From the IMG/VR virus record IMGVR_UViG_3300046457_000036, positions 1 to 44,051 of that record: a DNA stretch of 44,051 nucleotides; one strand, written 5' to 3'. Made by a program: the position numbers and the translations under genes. How positions within the stretch are numbered: the stretch's first letter is position 1; each line of letters starts with the position of its first letter. The notes below the pieces were generated by a model. The model ran no database searches and was not told where the DNA came from. It saw nothing but the letters and a program-made list of their open reading frames with translations. The DNA is from a virus. This document shows positions 22,501 through 31,047 of the stretch, in pieces.

Positions 22501-24456
22501 GTGCGTGGCGCGGGAGTAGTGAGCCCGCCCTGCGCCTGCATGCTCCACCACCGGCACATCATCCCGAAGCTGTTCGCGCAAGCGTCCTGCCATAGCGCGC
22601 ACCATCGGGTCTTTGGCGTTCTCCGACAGGTCGCCCAACAGCTTGCCTGCGGTCGTCGTCGGAGCCGCTGCCTTCTGCTCTGCGTTAAGGTGAGGATTGC
22701 GCACTGCTCGGTCGATGTACTCGATCTTTGCGTCAGGCTGAATGCGCGCCTCTTGCGGGTGCTGCTCCTCCTCTGCCTTCACCGCGTCCGATACTTCGAC
22801 GTGCTTACCTTCATGCTCAACCAGCGTTTCTTCTGGAATCCACGGCGTCACACGCTCGCGTTCGAAGCCAGCGGCCTCGCGTGCTGCTGCGCGTGCTGCT
22901 GGGTCCATCGCATCGTGGATGTCGGTGTTGGCCTGCATGTTGCCTTCCTTCTCGGCCTTGACCTTCGCTGCCTCCTCCTGCTTGATCTGCTCACGCATTG
23001 CGCGGCGCGACTCCACCGACTCGAATGCGTCAGCGAGGTGCCCTTCACCGATACCGATGTTGCCTTCACGGGAACCGCCATCGACGGATGCGCGCATCTG
23101 CTCGTCGCTCAGCGGGTCTTTGATGATGCCTGCCATCGGGTCTTCCGACTTCATCGAGTGCCCTGCCGAGCCGGTGATGTTGTCGAGGGTTTCCTTGGCG
23201 TGGTCGCCTGCTGCCTTCGCTGCACCGCCGAGGTCTTCGTGTGCGCCCCACTCCTTCACCATACCGAGGGCGTGACCCATACCGCCCAGCAACGCGCCCG
23301 TCAGGCCGTTCTGGAACAGTTCCGGCCAGTGGAGGTCACCGTTGTCCATCTTGGTGACTGCTGCCGAGGCGAGCATGTTGCCTGCCGCACCTTCTACTGC
23401 ACCGGCTACCAAGCCGCCCGAACGGACTGCGAAGGCTGCGCGTGCTGCGTTCGCCATCGTCCCTGCGCCCAGCGTTGCTGCGAGCATTACCGGGTCACCC
23501 ATGCCAGCGCCGAGTTGCGCTACCGTGTTGCCGAAGCCTGCGAGCCCTGCCGTGTTCTGTGCCCGCTCTTGGAAGTCCAAGCGCTGCGTCGCCATTGCCA
23601 TGCGGCGTGACCACTCAGCATCGCTGCTGGAGCCTGCCACGTACTGTGCGAGGTGTTCGTCATGCAACACGCCGGTCTGTGCAACTTGATCCTTCTGATC
23701 GGCACTCATGGCCCAGCCCTGCACCGGCTGCTCTTGGCGGAACGCGTCCTGCATCCGGCCTGCGATGGTGTCCCACTGTGCGGCTTGAATGAACGACTCA
23801 GCGAAGCCCGCGTCGTGCGTGGTTTCTGCTACCCGGCCTGCGTTCTGCTGTGCCTGCTGCGAGTATAGCGAGAGGTCGTTCTGCCCGAGGTGTGCGTCGA
23901 GCGCTACCGTGTCATTGCTGATCGAGTCTGCGCCCGCTGCTGCGATGCCCTGCGCGTTGTCGCGGAGTGCCTTCGCCTTGTCTACTGCCGTGCCGCCTGC
24001 TTGCCCAGTCACGGACGAACGCGGTGCGAAGCTCATGGGGTCGTTCGACGTAACTACCGATTCGCCGTCATCCAGCACCTTACCTGCGTACGCCTGCGTC
24101 TCCGGGTTGTTCCAGTTCGCCTTGTTCCAGCCGCCGTTGTAGGCGCGGAGTGCGTCCGGTGCGTTACCGAAGTGCCGCATGTTCTCCGACATGACGTAGC
24201 GGTGAATCTGCAATGCGTCATCGAAGTTCGTCGGGTCGAGGTCGCGGCCCAGTCGTTGACTCACCGCCGCGATGGTAGCGGGCATCGCCTGTGCGTAGCC
24301 CCGTGCGCCCTTCGGTGACACGGCGTTCGCGTTGCCTCTCGACTCGACCATGAACTGCCGACGCGTCGTGCCTGCGGGCAGGTTGATCGCCGCGTCGCTT
24401 GCTGCCATTTCGTCTTCCTGCTCTTGTGTGAACGGATTGTCTTGCATGGTAGCCAT
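19534..24456 (-). CDS. Internal virion protein with lytic transglycosylase and HExxH segment (gp16-like)
   Basis: This 1,640-residue protein is the T7 gp16 counterpart, ejected first to open the peptidoglycan and help form the DNA channel. Residues 30-140 form a lytic transglycosylase (VESRGNANAVSPKGARGYAQ with catalytic Glu38, and ALRAYNGGW). Hydrophobic Ala/Gly segments follow (about 310-400). Around residues 640-740 is an unexpected HExxH (HEISH, His675) followed by NAHEFLAGLYSG, suggesting an embedded metallopeptidase-like domain. The C-terminal 800 residues are helical with hydrophobic patches near the end. A terminator hairpin lies just upstream. Confidence 0.92.
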   Translation of the reverse strand: MATMQDNPFTQEQEDEMAASDAAINLPAGTTRRQFMVESRGNANAVSPKGARGYAQAMPATIAAVSQRLGRDLDPTNFDDALQIHRYVMSENMRHFGNAPDALRAYNGGWNKANWNNPETQAYAGKVLDDGESVVTSNDPMSFAPRSSVTGQAGGTAVDKAKALRDNAQGIAAAGADSISNDTVALDAHLGQNDLSLYSQQAQQNAGRVAETTHDAGFAESFIQAAQWDTIAGRMQDAFRQEQPVQGWAMSADQKDQVAQTGVLHDEHLAQYVAGSSSDAEWSRRMAMATQRLDFQERAQNTAGLAGFGNTVAQLGAGMGDPVMLAATLGAGTMANAARAAFAVRSGGLVAGAVEGAAGNMLASAAVTKMDNGDLHWPELFQNGLTGALLGGMGHALGMVKEWGAHEDLGGAAKAAGDHAKETLDNITGSAGHSMKSEDPMAGIIKDPLSDEQMRASVDGGSREGNIGIGEGHLADAFESVESRRAMREQIKQEEAAKVKAEKEGNMQANTDIHDAMDPAARAAAREAAGFERERVTPWIPEETLVEHEGKHVEVSDAVKAEEEQHPQEARIQPDAKIEYIDRAVRNPHLNAEQKAAAPTTTAGKLLGDLSENAKDPMVRAMAGRLREQLRDDVPVVEHAGAGRAHYSRATHTVHLFPEDAMRTGGLDPEATQLHEISHAVSAYKLDYGMRRPDSVHGGIVKQLEKLRRRARAEYKGNNPITKYYFQNAHEFLAGLYSGKSEFIEHLKSMRVQNGNVLSKTVDLVRSLLGLKPNETNALVKAIGLSDHLIAEPVEAHLLKDGTYNTVLSQPPVRDDVALGAMAQAMKDQIDKWVDVKPVETQRLRDWHANYYGAVRDSLKGAGKTALGWLDSVGLELGRSENKGVRMWASALGEDATGNNRQHATSAAITKAALTANFRKPMYEALERLMPTLMTAEEKVKFSQGIFANAAEKRIGREVAAERLARRDAIKRGVPHNSTASAGIRELSNILDGFWRDVTDAGRKAGDPYSESINKTGYVGHMPYAWDWQELTRLYNEDAGKFNSFKQALREQYRQKVLNPALDKMLKNGPVDQTAMGALNQHVIEHADNLTDRYLTQIMRDPDSRLKGADDHFGSVAADLLNEKWHGSKVTGVMAEDFKKALKDIISDRTRTEFDLLATQPDGTRLLDYMDTDMGRMVQRGSSKFAGKIALAKAGLTDDAHVTALKDALRATGASPKEVDGIDFLVRSLDDNLDNKEMPIARALQMGAHMSMMGKLGFNALADSASVAASAGVSGFFRTLAGGLGKDTALLKQLGTDLAGALGSDHSLRVSETSAGTALHTGSALSDSAMWRRAGDVASDAVGKLSGAHYITQLVHRGAVPVLAEDLMAAIRGSKIEGGVIKSAGGMNPARLVDSGLTADHVARIKDMLETHDTARKRGDRVNWDSWSDQGAADDLRSAIHRVTAQALQRSFVGETPRWLSEGTIGKIAGQFKRYGILAAEKQLMRNALISDANTYTGFAMATAWGAMLYYLKAQASMAGMDQAQRDKYMKENMTGAKLASGVFVMVNMSGLLPDGLDTANMLMGGQSHASGSPVASIGFLENLGKAAGGIGGSALGAVNGGTNPLTGKSVDYASNFRNALRIMPGANTIMGSAVANLTR

Positions 24457-24482
24457 AAGCTCTCCTAAGAATTTGGTAACGC

Positions 24483-24514
24483 GAATAGAACAACCCGCTC
24501 TTGCGAACGGGCTG
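24483..24514 (-). terminator. Hairpin between the two large internal virion protein genes
   Basis: CAACCCGCTC (24491-24500) and GAACGGGCTG (24505-24514) pair along 10 bp, allowing G-T pairs, with a TTGC/GCAA tetraloop. On the minus strand it is followed by TTCTATTC. The T tract is short, so termination may be partial. RNA stability control is an alternative. Confidence 0.5.
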
Positions 24515-24525
24515 TACTGACGCGC

Positions 24526-26826
24526 TTATTGGAACTCTGACGGGATCGCCAGAGAGTTGTCGTCTGCTGTCTTCTTCGGTGCTGCGTACGTGTCCTTGTA
24601 CCGCTTGCCCACGTCGCGGGCATCGAGGTACACGTTGAGCGGTGCGAGGGTCTTCTTGTTCACCAGCATCAAGACCATGTGACCGCCGCCTAGTTGCTCG
24701 CCGGTCTGAATCTGATAGTCGTCTGCTGAGAAGTTCTTCATGTCACCGCCTGCTCGCTGGACTTGCGAAGTCACCTGTTCACTAACGAGCGACTTGACCG
24801 CTTGCTGATAGCCGCTGTCCGTCTGATTGCCGAAGCCGGGGTACGCCTTGTTCACGGCCTCCGAGAAGCTACCGTCGCTCACTGCCGGGTTGTGCAGGAT
24901 GAATGCGCCCGGTACGAAGTCGGCATGCTTCAATGACTGCGCGAACGCCACCTTCGCTGCCTGCTCGTCGGTGTAGTTGAACGCTGTCTTCAGCTTGGCG
25001 ATCTGCGGGCCGATCTGCGTTGCGAGCGCCTGCTTGTTGCCGTCATTGAGGTTGAACTCGGTTAGCTGACCCGGCCCGCCGACGAACGGAACCATCTGCT
25101 TGAACCAACCGGGATCGGCACCGGCGACAACCGCAGTCGCTGCCTTCTTGTCTTCCGGCGTAGGCTGTACCGTCGCAGCGCGTGCGAGGACTTGCCGCTG
25201 TGACAGAAGCTGATCCGGGTCGTTGATGTCAATACCCGAGTTCAGCAGGGCGATAACCTTGGGAGCGGAATCACCGAGGTAGTTCGTCAGCGCCGCCGTG
25301 CCGTTCGGTGCCTTCAGCATCATGGACGCGTACGCGAGGGTCTGCGCCATCGCCGGGGTTGCTGGCTGGTTCCCTGCGACCAGCGGCTGTAGCTGCTGCT
25401 GGAACTGCTGGGCGAGGAGCGGACTGCGCATGCGGTCGAACTCGCTGACTGCGGCGAGCTTGTTGATCGTCGTCTGCGCCTGATCGGGCGTGGTGTTGTC
25501 CCCAATCGACTTCTTGAACGTCTCGTCAGCCGCCTGCTCCAGTGAGCCCGGTGCGTACGGGATGCTCTTAAGCTGTGCGTACTGCCCGCTGTTCAGCGCG
25601 GAGAGTCCGTCAGTCACGCCTTCGTCGTAGTTCGCCTGCTTGTTCCCAGCCTTCGCAGTCGCGGCCTTCATCTTGGCGTCGCCCGCGTACAGCGACTGCA
25701 CGAGCTTGGCGTACATACTGTTGTCGATCATTGGCGTGGTGCTGCCATTGAGCGTGCGGTCCTTCGTGTTCATGTCGTCCACGATCTTGCGCAGTGCCTG
25801 CTCACCATCGGGCGATGCCGGGATGCCGGTCGTACCCTGCGTGAGGTTGTACACGAGCCCCTGACGCGAGGTGAGGATGTCAGCCGAGTTCGGGTCATTC
25901 AGCCGGTGCTTCTCGGCCCACAGCGGCATCTGCTTGTCGATAGCGTCGCGGGCTTCGAGCGGTAGCTTGTTCCACACTTCCGGCGTCTGCTTGGCTACGT
26001 CCACGTACGCGAAGTTGCCGCGCAGTCCGTTCGCCGTGATCGACTGGGTAGTGGCCTTGATCCACGCTTCGTCCGTCATACCCGGAAGCTGCGCGAGGTT
26101 ATCCCTGATGCGCCCACGTGACGCGTCGATACCGGACTGATCCTGCACCTTGGCTGCGGCTGCGATGCTTGCCTGCTCCGCGTCGCCGGTGCTGATCTGA
26201 TTGTTGCCGTACGCGTTGATGTTCTGTTCTTGAATGTACTGCAAGTGGTGTTGCATGTGCGTCTGAAGCATCGGCATCATCTGCTCACCGAGCTTCGCCT
26301 GCACCAGCATGTCCGTTGCCTGATCGCCCGTGCTGCCGATCTTGCTCGCCTGATCTACGAGGTACTGACGCACCTGATCGGGAGACTGCTTGCGCAAGTC
26401 GGGCATTGCCGCCATGAAGTCTGTCTGCGACCGGTTCATCGCAGTCATCGCAGTCATCTGCTGCGCGCCTTGCGTCGTCGCGTCAGGCCCGAAGATTTGC
26501 GTCCACTTCGGCTGTTCGTTCTTCACGTCGATCATGGCCTTGCCCTGCGCTACCTCTGCCATGCCCTGAAAGTACATCTGCTTCTTCTGCTGCTCTACGA
26601 GCGGCTGGAGCATGCCCTGTGTCAGCTTGTTCAGCGAGTCGATGGTCCGCATTTCGGAGTTCCCACCGCCCACCAATCCCATGTCCTGCTGCTGCGCGCT
26701 GACGCTGCCCGCGCCCTGATACGAGCCTGAGCCGCCACCATCGAGGCGAGTCTGCGAACCCGCCCCGGATGCGGTGCTTTGCTGCACTACCAAACCGCCG
26801 TCACCATTCAAGGCGAAGTTCGCCAT
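24526..26826 (-). CDS. Internal virion protein (gp15-like)
   Basis: This 766-residue protein, rich in Gln, Ala and Met, lies between the gp14-like and gp16-like genes. The N-terminus (GSYQGAGSVSAQQQDMGLVGGGN) is low complexity, followed by long helical stretches (RTIDSLNKLTQGMLQPLVEQ). Size and position correspond to T7 gp15, the middle protein of the ejectosome core. No catalytic motif is seen. Confidence 0.85.
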   Translation of the reverse strand: MANFALNGDGGLVVQQSTASGAGSQTRLDGGGSGSYQGAGSVSAQQQDMGLVGGGNSEMRTIDSLNKLTQGMLQPLVEQQKKQMYFQGMAEVAQGKAMIDVKNEQPKWTQIFGPDATTQGAQQMTAMTAMNRSQTDFMAAMPDLRKQSPDQVRQYLVDQASKIGSTGDQATDMLVQAKLGEQMMPMLQTHMQHHLQYIQEQNINAYGNNQISTGDAEQASIAAAAKVQDQSGIDASRGRIRDNLAQLPGMTDEAWIKATTQSITANGLRGNFAYVDVAKQTPEVWNKLPLEARDAIDKQMPLWAEKHRLNDPNSADILTSRQGLVYNLTQGTTGIPASPDGEQALRKIVDDMNTKDRTLNGSTTPMIDNSMYAKLVQSLYAGDAKMKAATAKAGNKQANYDEGVTDGLSALNSGQYAQLKSIPYAPGSLEQAADETFKKSIGDNTTPDQAQTTINKLAAVSEFDRMRSPLLAQQFQQQLQPLVAGNQPATPAMAQTLAYASMMLKAPNGTAALTNYLGDSAPKVIALLNSGIDINDPDQLLSQRQVLARAATVQPTPEDKKAATAVVAGADPGWFKQMVPFVGGPGQLTEFNLNDGNKQALATQIGPQIAKLKTAFNYTDEQAAKVAFAQSLKHADFVPGAFILHNPAVSDGSFSEAVNKAYPGFGNQTDSGYQQAVKSLVSEQVTSQVQRAGGDMKNFSADDYQIQTGEQLGGGHMVLMLVNKKTLAPLNVYLDARDVGKRYKDTYAAPKKTADDNSLAIPSEFQ

Positions 26827-26835
26827 ACCTGCTCC

Positions 26836-27762
26836 TTACTTAAGTGTGAAGTTGAATTCCCCGCCGCTGCTGCCTACACCGCTGGAGAAGAACCCGTTCG
26901 TGTCGCCGCCGACATCGGCCTTGAAGCCATAGTCGTGACCAGTGCCGACTCCCCAGTTGTTGCTGCTCGACCAACCGCCCGATCCGATACCTTGGACTCC
27001 TGACAGAATTGCGCTTGCACCGGCACCGGCTGTGACGCTGCCCATGCCATTGCCCACGGCCTGACCCGACGAGCCGTGTAGGCTGGAGATCATGCTCGAC
27101 GTGTCCACACCGAACAGCCCTTGGATCGCGGCGTCGCCCGGATCGGTAGCGATAGGCTTCATCGGCTCGATCTGCGTTGCTGCGATGTTCACGCCGTAGT
27201 CGAGGTTCGCTACCGACTGCGATTGATCCTGCGAGAAGACCATGTTGCGCATGATTCCCACCGAGGCGAGGTGTGCGTCGAACGTCATGCTGGTTTGCTT
27301 GTCAGCCTGCTGCGTGCGCTGGCGTCCCTGCGTCTGAAGCATCGTGGTACGCATGATCGCGGCGCTGCCGCCGCCCACGCCGCGTGCTGCCGAGTCGGCC
27401 TGCATGGCACCGAGCGTCGCTGCGTTGCTGATCTGCTGCTCCAGTGAGCCCCGGTTCATCGAATCGAACTGACGCTGCACGTTCGTCTGCTGGTTGCCGT
27501 ACTGCGCGCCGATGGCGTCGGCCTTCTGATTGTTGCTGATACTGCGCTGCGTGTTAGCGAGATTGGCCTGAGCGATCAGGAATCCGTTTCCCGCGTACCG
27601 CAGCATGTTCGCGTTGTCCGCGTTCGTTGTGGCGAGCAGATTGCTGGCGTCTACATTGGCCTTGTCGAGTGTGTAGTTCGCCGCATTCGTAGCGTTCGCC
27701 AACTCGGCCTTTGCAGCGCCGCCAACGGCCTGCATCCCCATCTGGATAAAGGCACCCCACAT
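26836..27762 (-). CDS. Internal virion protein (gp14-like)
   Basis: This 308-residue protein begins MWGAFIQMGMQAVGGAAKAE. It is an Ala/Asn/Gln-rich helical first half (ATNAANYTLDKANVDASNLL, NAATLGAMQADSAARGVGGG) with a Gly/Ser-rich C-terminus. The N-terminal pattern and position after tail tubular protein B match T7 gp14 types, which insert into the outer membrane on ejection. Confidence 0.83.
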   Translation of the reverse strand: MWGAFIQMGMQAVGGAAKAELANATNAANYTLDKANVDASNLLATTNADNANMLRYAGNGFLIAQANLANTQRSISNNQKADAIGAQYGNQQTNVQRQFDSMNRGSLEQQISNAATLGAMQADSAARGVGGGSAAIMRTTMLQTQGRQRTQQADKQTSMTFDAHLASVGIMRNMVFSQDQSQSVANLDYGVNIAATQIEPMKPIATDPGDAAIQGLFGVDTSSMISSLHGSSGQAVGNGMGSVTAGAGASAILSGVQGIGSGGWSSSNNWGVGTGHDYGFKADVGGDTNGFFSSGVGSSGGEFNFTLK

Positions 27763-27765
27763 GGG

Positions 27766-30375
27766 CTAGACCCTCCGTGAATTAGAGAAGAACTGACCCA
27801 CCCACTCAATCGCGGAGATCGACATGGGCAGGCACGTACGGGACTTGAACGTGACACGATGCTCTGTGTTAGCGCGGCCCGCTGGCACGCTGATCGTTGT
27901 GGTAGCCACCGGCTGTACGCCAACCATGTCGGTGTCCCAGCCGAGAATCCGGCCATTGAACTTCGCCACGGTCGTGTCTGTGCCTGCTGCTGTCAGCACT
28001 GTGTCCATGCCTGCGGTATCCGTGACAGACACCGCGTAGCGCTGAACCGTAAGCCGCCCGGTAGTGATCGCCTTGTCGTTCTGATCGCGCACGTACGGTG
28101 CAGTGATCGTGACGTACGAGGAGTAGTCCCAGCCGGTCTGGAAGTTCGCAGTCGTGTATCCCTTGGCGAGATACGGCGCGGCGAACGTGTCCCAGTCCGT
28201 AAGCGGCGTGTGGAACAGGAACTCAGGCTTCGTGACATCCACGGCTGCGTAGCAGTCCGACCACATCGAGGCCGTTGCGCGGTTCGGGAACTGCACCGCG
28301 ATTGAGCCCGTTGCCTGACTCAGCGGACGTAGCCCGTCGAGATACGCCGTACCGGACTGCTTGGCGTCGAGGCTGAAGCTAACCGCCATGAGGCTGTACT
28401 TCGTGTTGTGTCCGACCGCACCGTTCGGCGTGACGAACAACGCGATCAGCGTCTGCCGGTGCGCAGTCATGCCAACCAGCGTGCCCATCGAAGGGCTGAC
28501 TTCCCAGCGACTCCACGAGTCCCATGCGCGCTGCTGTGAGCCTGCCGAGTCGATGTACGAGTACACGTAGAACCCGGAGGTGTAGCCGTCCGTACGCACG
28601 AACAGCGTTGCGGGTGCAGACAGCGCCGCGAGTTCAATCGGCTGACCTCGCATGTACTTGTCTAGCTGCTTCGAGATTTGATACGTCTCAGGCGTGTCTT
28701 GGAACAAGCCTAGCTGGAACTGATTAAGCTGACCGGCGTACGGCGAGCCGCCTACCTGATCGCTTGCGTCGCGTGCCTTGCCGTAGAAGATCAGGTTCCC
28801 GTTAGTCACAGGCTGTGCATTAGTCGCATCGCGCTCCGCTGCCGTGGTCGATACCGAGATCGTCTGCGGCGATGCCATCTGACGGCCCGAGATCACGTAC
28901 TGATTGCGCTTCCCGAACATGAACAAGTCCTTGTTGAAGGTCACCGAGCGCGAGATCACATCGTCAGCCGCGCCGAGTGCGTACACCTCAATCGGGTCGT
29001 CGTCATGCACCGACAGCATCGTGTCGCGGAAGAAGTTGAAGTAGTCGCCCGCCTTCGACATGAAGATCGTCCCGTTCGCCACAATGACCAAGCGGTCTTG
29101 GAACATCGTGAGCATCGAGATTTGCTTTCCGAAGAAGTACGGGACAGCGCCGGTTGCGGTAAGGTCACCGCAGCGCGACACGGAGAAGCCGGGGGCATTG
29201 AAGCCGTACGACACACCGGCCTTCTTCGCGCCGTTCAGGTCCGCAGCGGCACCGATAACGAAGTCGTTGCCATCGCTGCTGATGCCACCGAGCATGAACA
29301 CCTGACCCGGCGTGACAGTCTGCGCCGGTGCCTCAATCCATGTGCCGGTCTGCCAACTCGCGCTTGCCGGGTTGTCGGCAATGAACTTCATGTAGTACGG
29401 GTCAGGTGCGCCCTTGGACTGGATCTGCACAGTCTTGTTCGGGCTGTGGACGCTGGACAGCTTCGCCGGATCGTCCACGGTGTTGAACACCGGGCGGAAC
29501 AGCGTACCGTCACCTCCGTCATCGGCCCCGAGCGACGTGATGTGGGAGAACACCATCGTGCCCCCTACTTGCCCCACGTCGCCTGCCGGGAACCCATTGG
29601 TCCGCAAGCTGGCTACGAGCCCGTTGGCGATGGACTGCGGCTGTACGCTAGTCGCGGCCTGCCCGATCCATGCGTTCACCGCCGAGTTGTACGCGTTCAC
29701 GCGGTCGTTCACTTGCTTCTGATAGTCGGTCGCCCCCTGCGGGATGTCCGAAGTGTTCAGCAGTGTCGGGTAGCTGGACGCGAGCGTGGTGTACGAGCCC
29801 GAGTACATGACTCCGTTCGTGTGCTTCGCCGTAACCGTGAACGTACGGGAGTACGCACCGCCACGAACCCACGCGATGCCTTGGGTGTTGCTGGCTGCGT
29901 AGTTGTCTGCGGTCGAGTACCCGGGCCCCATGCCCAATGCGGCCATACACACGTAGTCACCCACGGTAGTGACAGCCGCGATGCCGCCTGTCAGCCACGG
30001 CGCTGTGTACGTTGGATTCGGATTCACCACGTTCAGGAACTTGCCGTCATCCTTGTTCAGTACGAAGATGGACTGTAGCTGGTCGCCCGCCACGGACGGT
30101 GTGACTTGGTACAGCAGACAGTACTCCTTACCACGCACGAAGAACGTGTACTCGCGGTAGTTCGTCAGGTCCGCAAGCGTCTGCGGAGTCAGTGTCGCTG
30201 CGGTCGTCGCGTCAGTCTCTGCGAGCCATACGGAACCGGGACGGCGGGCGAGGCCCACAACCGGGTCCGACAGCATGTTCACCTGTTCCCACATTTGCCC
30301 CGGATGCCGCTCCTGCGGTACTTGCTCCGAGACACCTCGCGTGACCGAGGCGTAACTTCCTACTACCTTACCCAT
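27766..30375 (-). CDS. Tail tubular protein B (gp12-like)
   Basis: This 869-residue nozzle protein of the short tail is of T7 gp12 type. The N-terminus (MGKVVGSYASVTRGVSEQVPQERHPGQMWEQVNM) carries the characteristic SQ/EQVPxxRxPGQ and N-M pattern of this family. The rest is beta-rich. An AAGGAGG ribosome site precedes the ATG. Together with tail tubular protein A it forms the conduit to which the fibers attach. Confidence 0.93.
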   Translation of the reverse strand: MGKVVGSYASVTRGVSEQVPQERHPGQMWEQVNMLSDPVVGLARRPGSVWLAETDATTAATLTPQTLADLTNYREYTFFVRGKEYCLLYQVTPSVAGDQLQSIFVLNKDDGKFLNVVNPNPTYTAPWLTGGIAAVTTVGDYVCMAALGMGPGYSTADNYAASNTQGIAWVRGGAYSRTFTVTAKHTNGVMYSGSYTTLASSYPTLLNTSDIPQGATDYQKQVNDRVNAYNSAVNAWIGQAATSVQPQSIANGLVASLRTNGFPAGDVGQVGGTMVFSHITSLGADDGGDGTLFRPVFNTVDDPAKLSSVHSPNKTVQIQSKGAPDPYYMKFIADNPASASWQTGTWIEAPAQTVTPGQVFMLGGISSDGNDFVIGAAADLNGAKKAGVSYGFNAPGFSVSRCGDLTATGAVPYFFGKQISMLTMFQDRLVIVANGTIFMSKAGDYFNFFRDTMLSVHDDDPIEVYALGAADDVISRSVTFNKDLFMFGKRNQYVISGRQMASPQTISVSTTAAERDATNAQPVTNGNLIFYGKARDASDQVGGSPYAGQLNQFQLGLFQDTPETYQISKQLDKYMRGQPIELAALSAPATLFVRTDGYTSGFYVYSYIDSAGSQQRAWDSWSRWEVSPSMGTLVGMTAHRQTLIALFVTPNGAVGHNTKYSLMAVSFSLDAKQSGTAYLDGLRPLSQATGSIAVQFPNRATASMWSDCYAAVDVTKPEFLFHTPLTDWDTFAAPYLAKGYTTANFQTGWDYSSYVTITAPYVRDQNDKAITTGRLTVQRYAVSVTDTAGMDTVLTAAGTDTTVAKFNGRILGWDTDMVGVQPVATTTISVPAGRANTEHRVTFKSRTCLPMSISAIEWVGQFFSNSRRV

Positions 30376-30384
30376 TAGACCTCC

Positions 30385-30987
30385 TTACCAACGGCGGCGT
30401 GCGAAGCGGCTCATAGGCGCGATCAAACGCAGGTTCTCCGCAACGCTGGGTGTGTTGAACATGTTCACGCGTGAGTTACGGATGTGTTCCGCACGCAGCG
30501 TGGAATAGGCTTGCTGATACGCCGCACCGAGCTTCGAGTACTTGTTGTTGTCACCGTCGAAGCTGTTCTGGAAGTCCAGTTGAGTGCGGCACGAGATAAC
30601 GTGCTGGGCCAGCATCGGCAAGTCCTCGAAGGGAATCTCGCGCACGATGAAGGCGTTGACCGAGCCCGTGACTAGGCTGCGTAGGTCGTACGTTGAATTC
30701 GAGCGGTCGTACAGGCGTCGTCCGCGTTGCACAATCCGGGTGTCGCCCGCGTCCACGTTGATAGCGTCTGCGGGCACGTACGCGTATCCGAACTGCACGT
30801 CTAGTGCAATCGGCTGCGAGTCCGAGTTGAACCACCAGCCCTTAGCCTGCTCTTGGGTGTTAGTGGTCTTGAGTTTGTTGAGCGCCGCCTGCACGAAGGG
30901 ATGGTCGGCGTCAATCGCATTGAGTGGCGACTCTCCCATTGTGTCGAGGCACGCGTTCACTACGTCGAGTGTGGAAATAGCGGCCAC
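30385..30987 (-). CDS. Tail tubular protein A (gp11-like)
   Basis: This 200-residue adaptor joins the portal to the nozzle. It starts at GTG (30987) because AAGGAG lies 6 nt upstream; the longer open frame to 31029 runs into a terminator hairpin and is rejected. The sequence AISTLDVVNACLDTMGESPLNAI and later GWWFNSDSQP follow the gp11 family, and the length is near T7's 196 residues. It is the first gene after the post-capsid terminator. Confidence 0.93.
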   Translation of the reverse strand: MAAISTLDVVNACLDTMGESPLNAIDADHPFVQAALNKLKTTNTQEQAKGWWFNSDSQPIALDVQFGYAYVPADAINVDAGDTRIVQRGRRLYDRSNSTYDLRSLVTGSVNAFIVREIPFEDLPMLAQHVISCRTQLDFQNSFDGDNNKYSKLGAAYQQAYSTLRAEHIRNSRVNMFNTPSVAENLRLIAPMSRFARRRW

Positions 30988-31002
30988 TGAATGCTCCTTA
31001 AA

Positions 31003-31035
31003 CGAAAAAGCCCCACACCGGGTAGGCATGGGGCT
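31003..31035 (-). terminator. Strong terminator downstream of capsid
   Basis: On the minus strand AGCCCCA (31029-31035) pairs with TGGGGCT (31009-31015) across 13 nt, and TTTTTCG follows. It sits 13 nt after the capsid stop. This is the same position as T-phi after gene 10 in T7, and would set the high ratio of capsid to tail transcripts. Confidence 0.88.
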
Positions 31036-31047
31036 GGGTGCGACTGG

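Noticed and set aside
21913-23610. 565-codon open frame on the plus strand inside the gp16-like gene
   Set aside because: It is antisense to a well-supported virion protein. The product is Arg/His/Leu/Cys-rich nonsense typical of the reverse frame of GC-rich codons, with no ribosome site.
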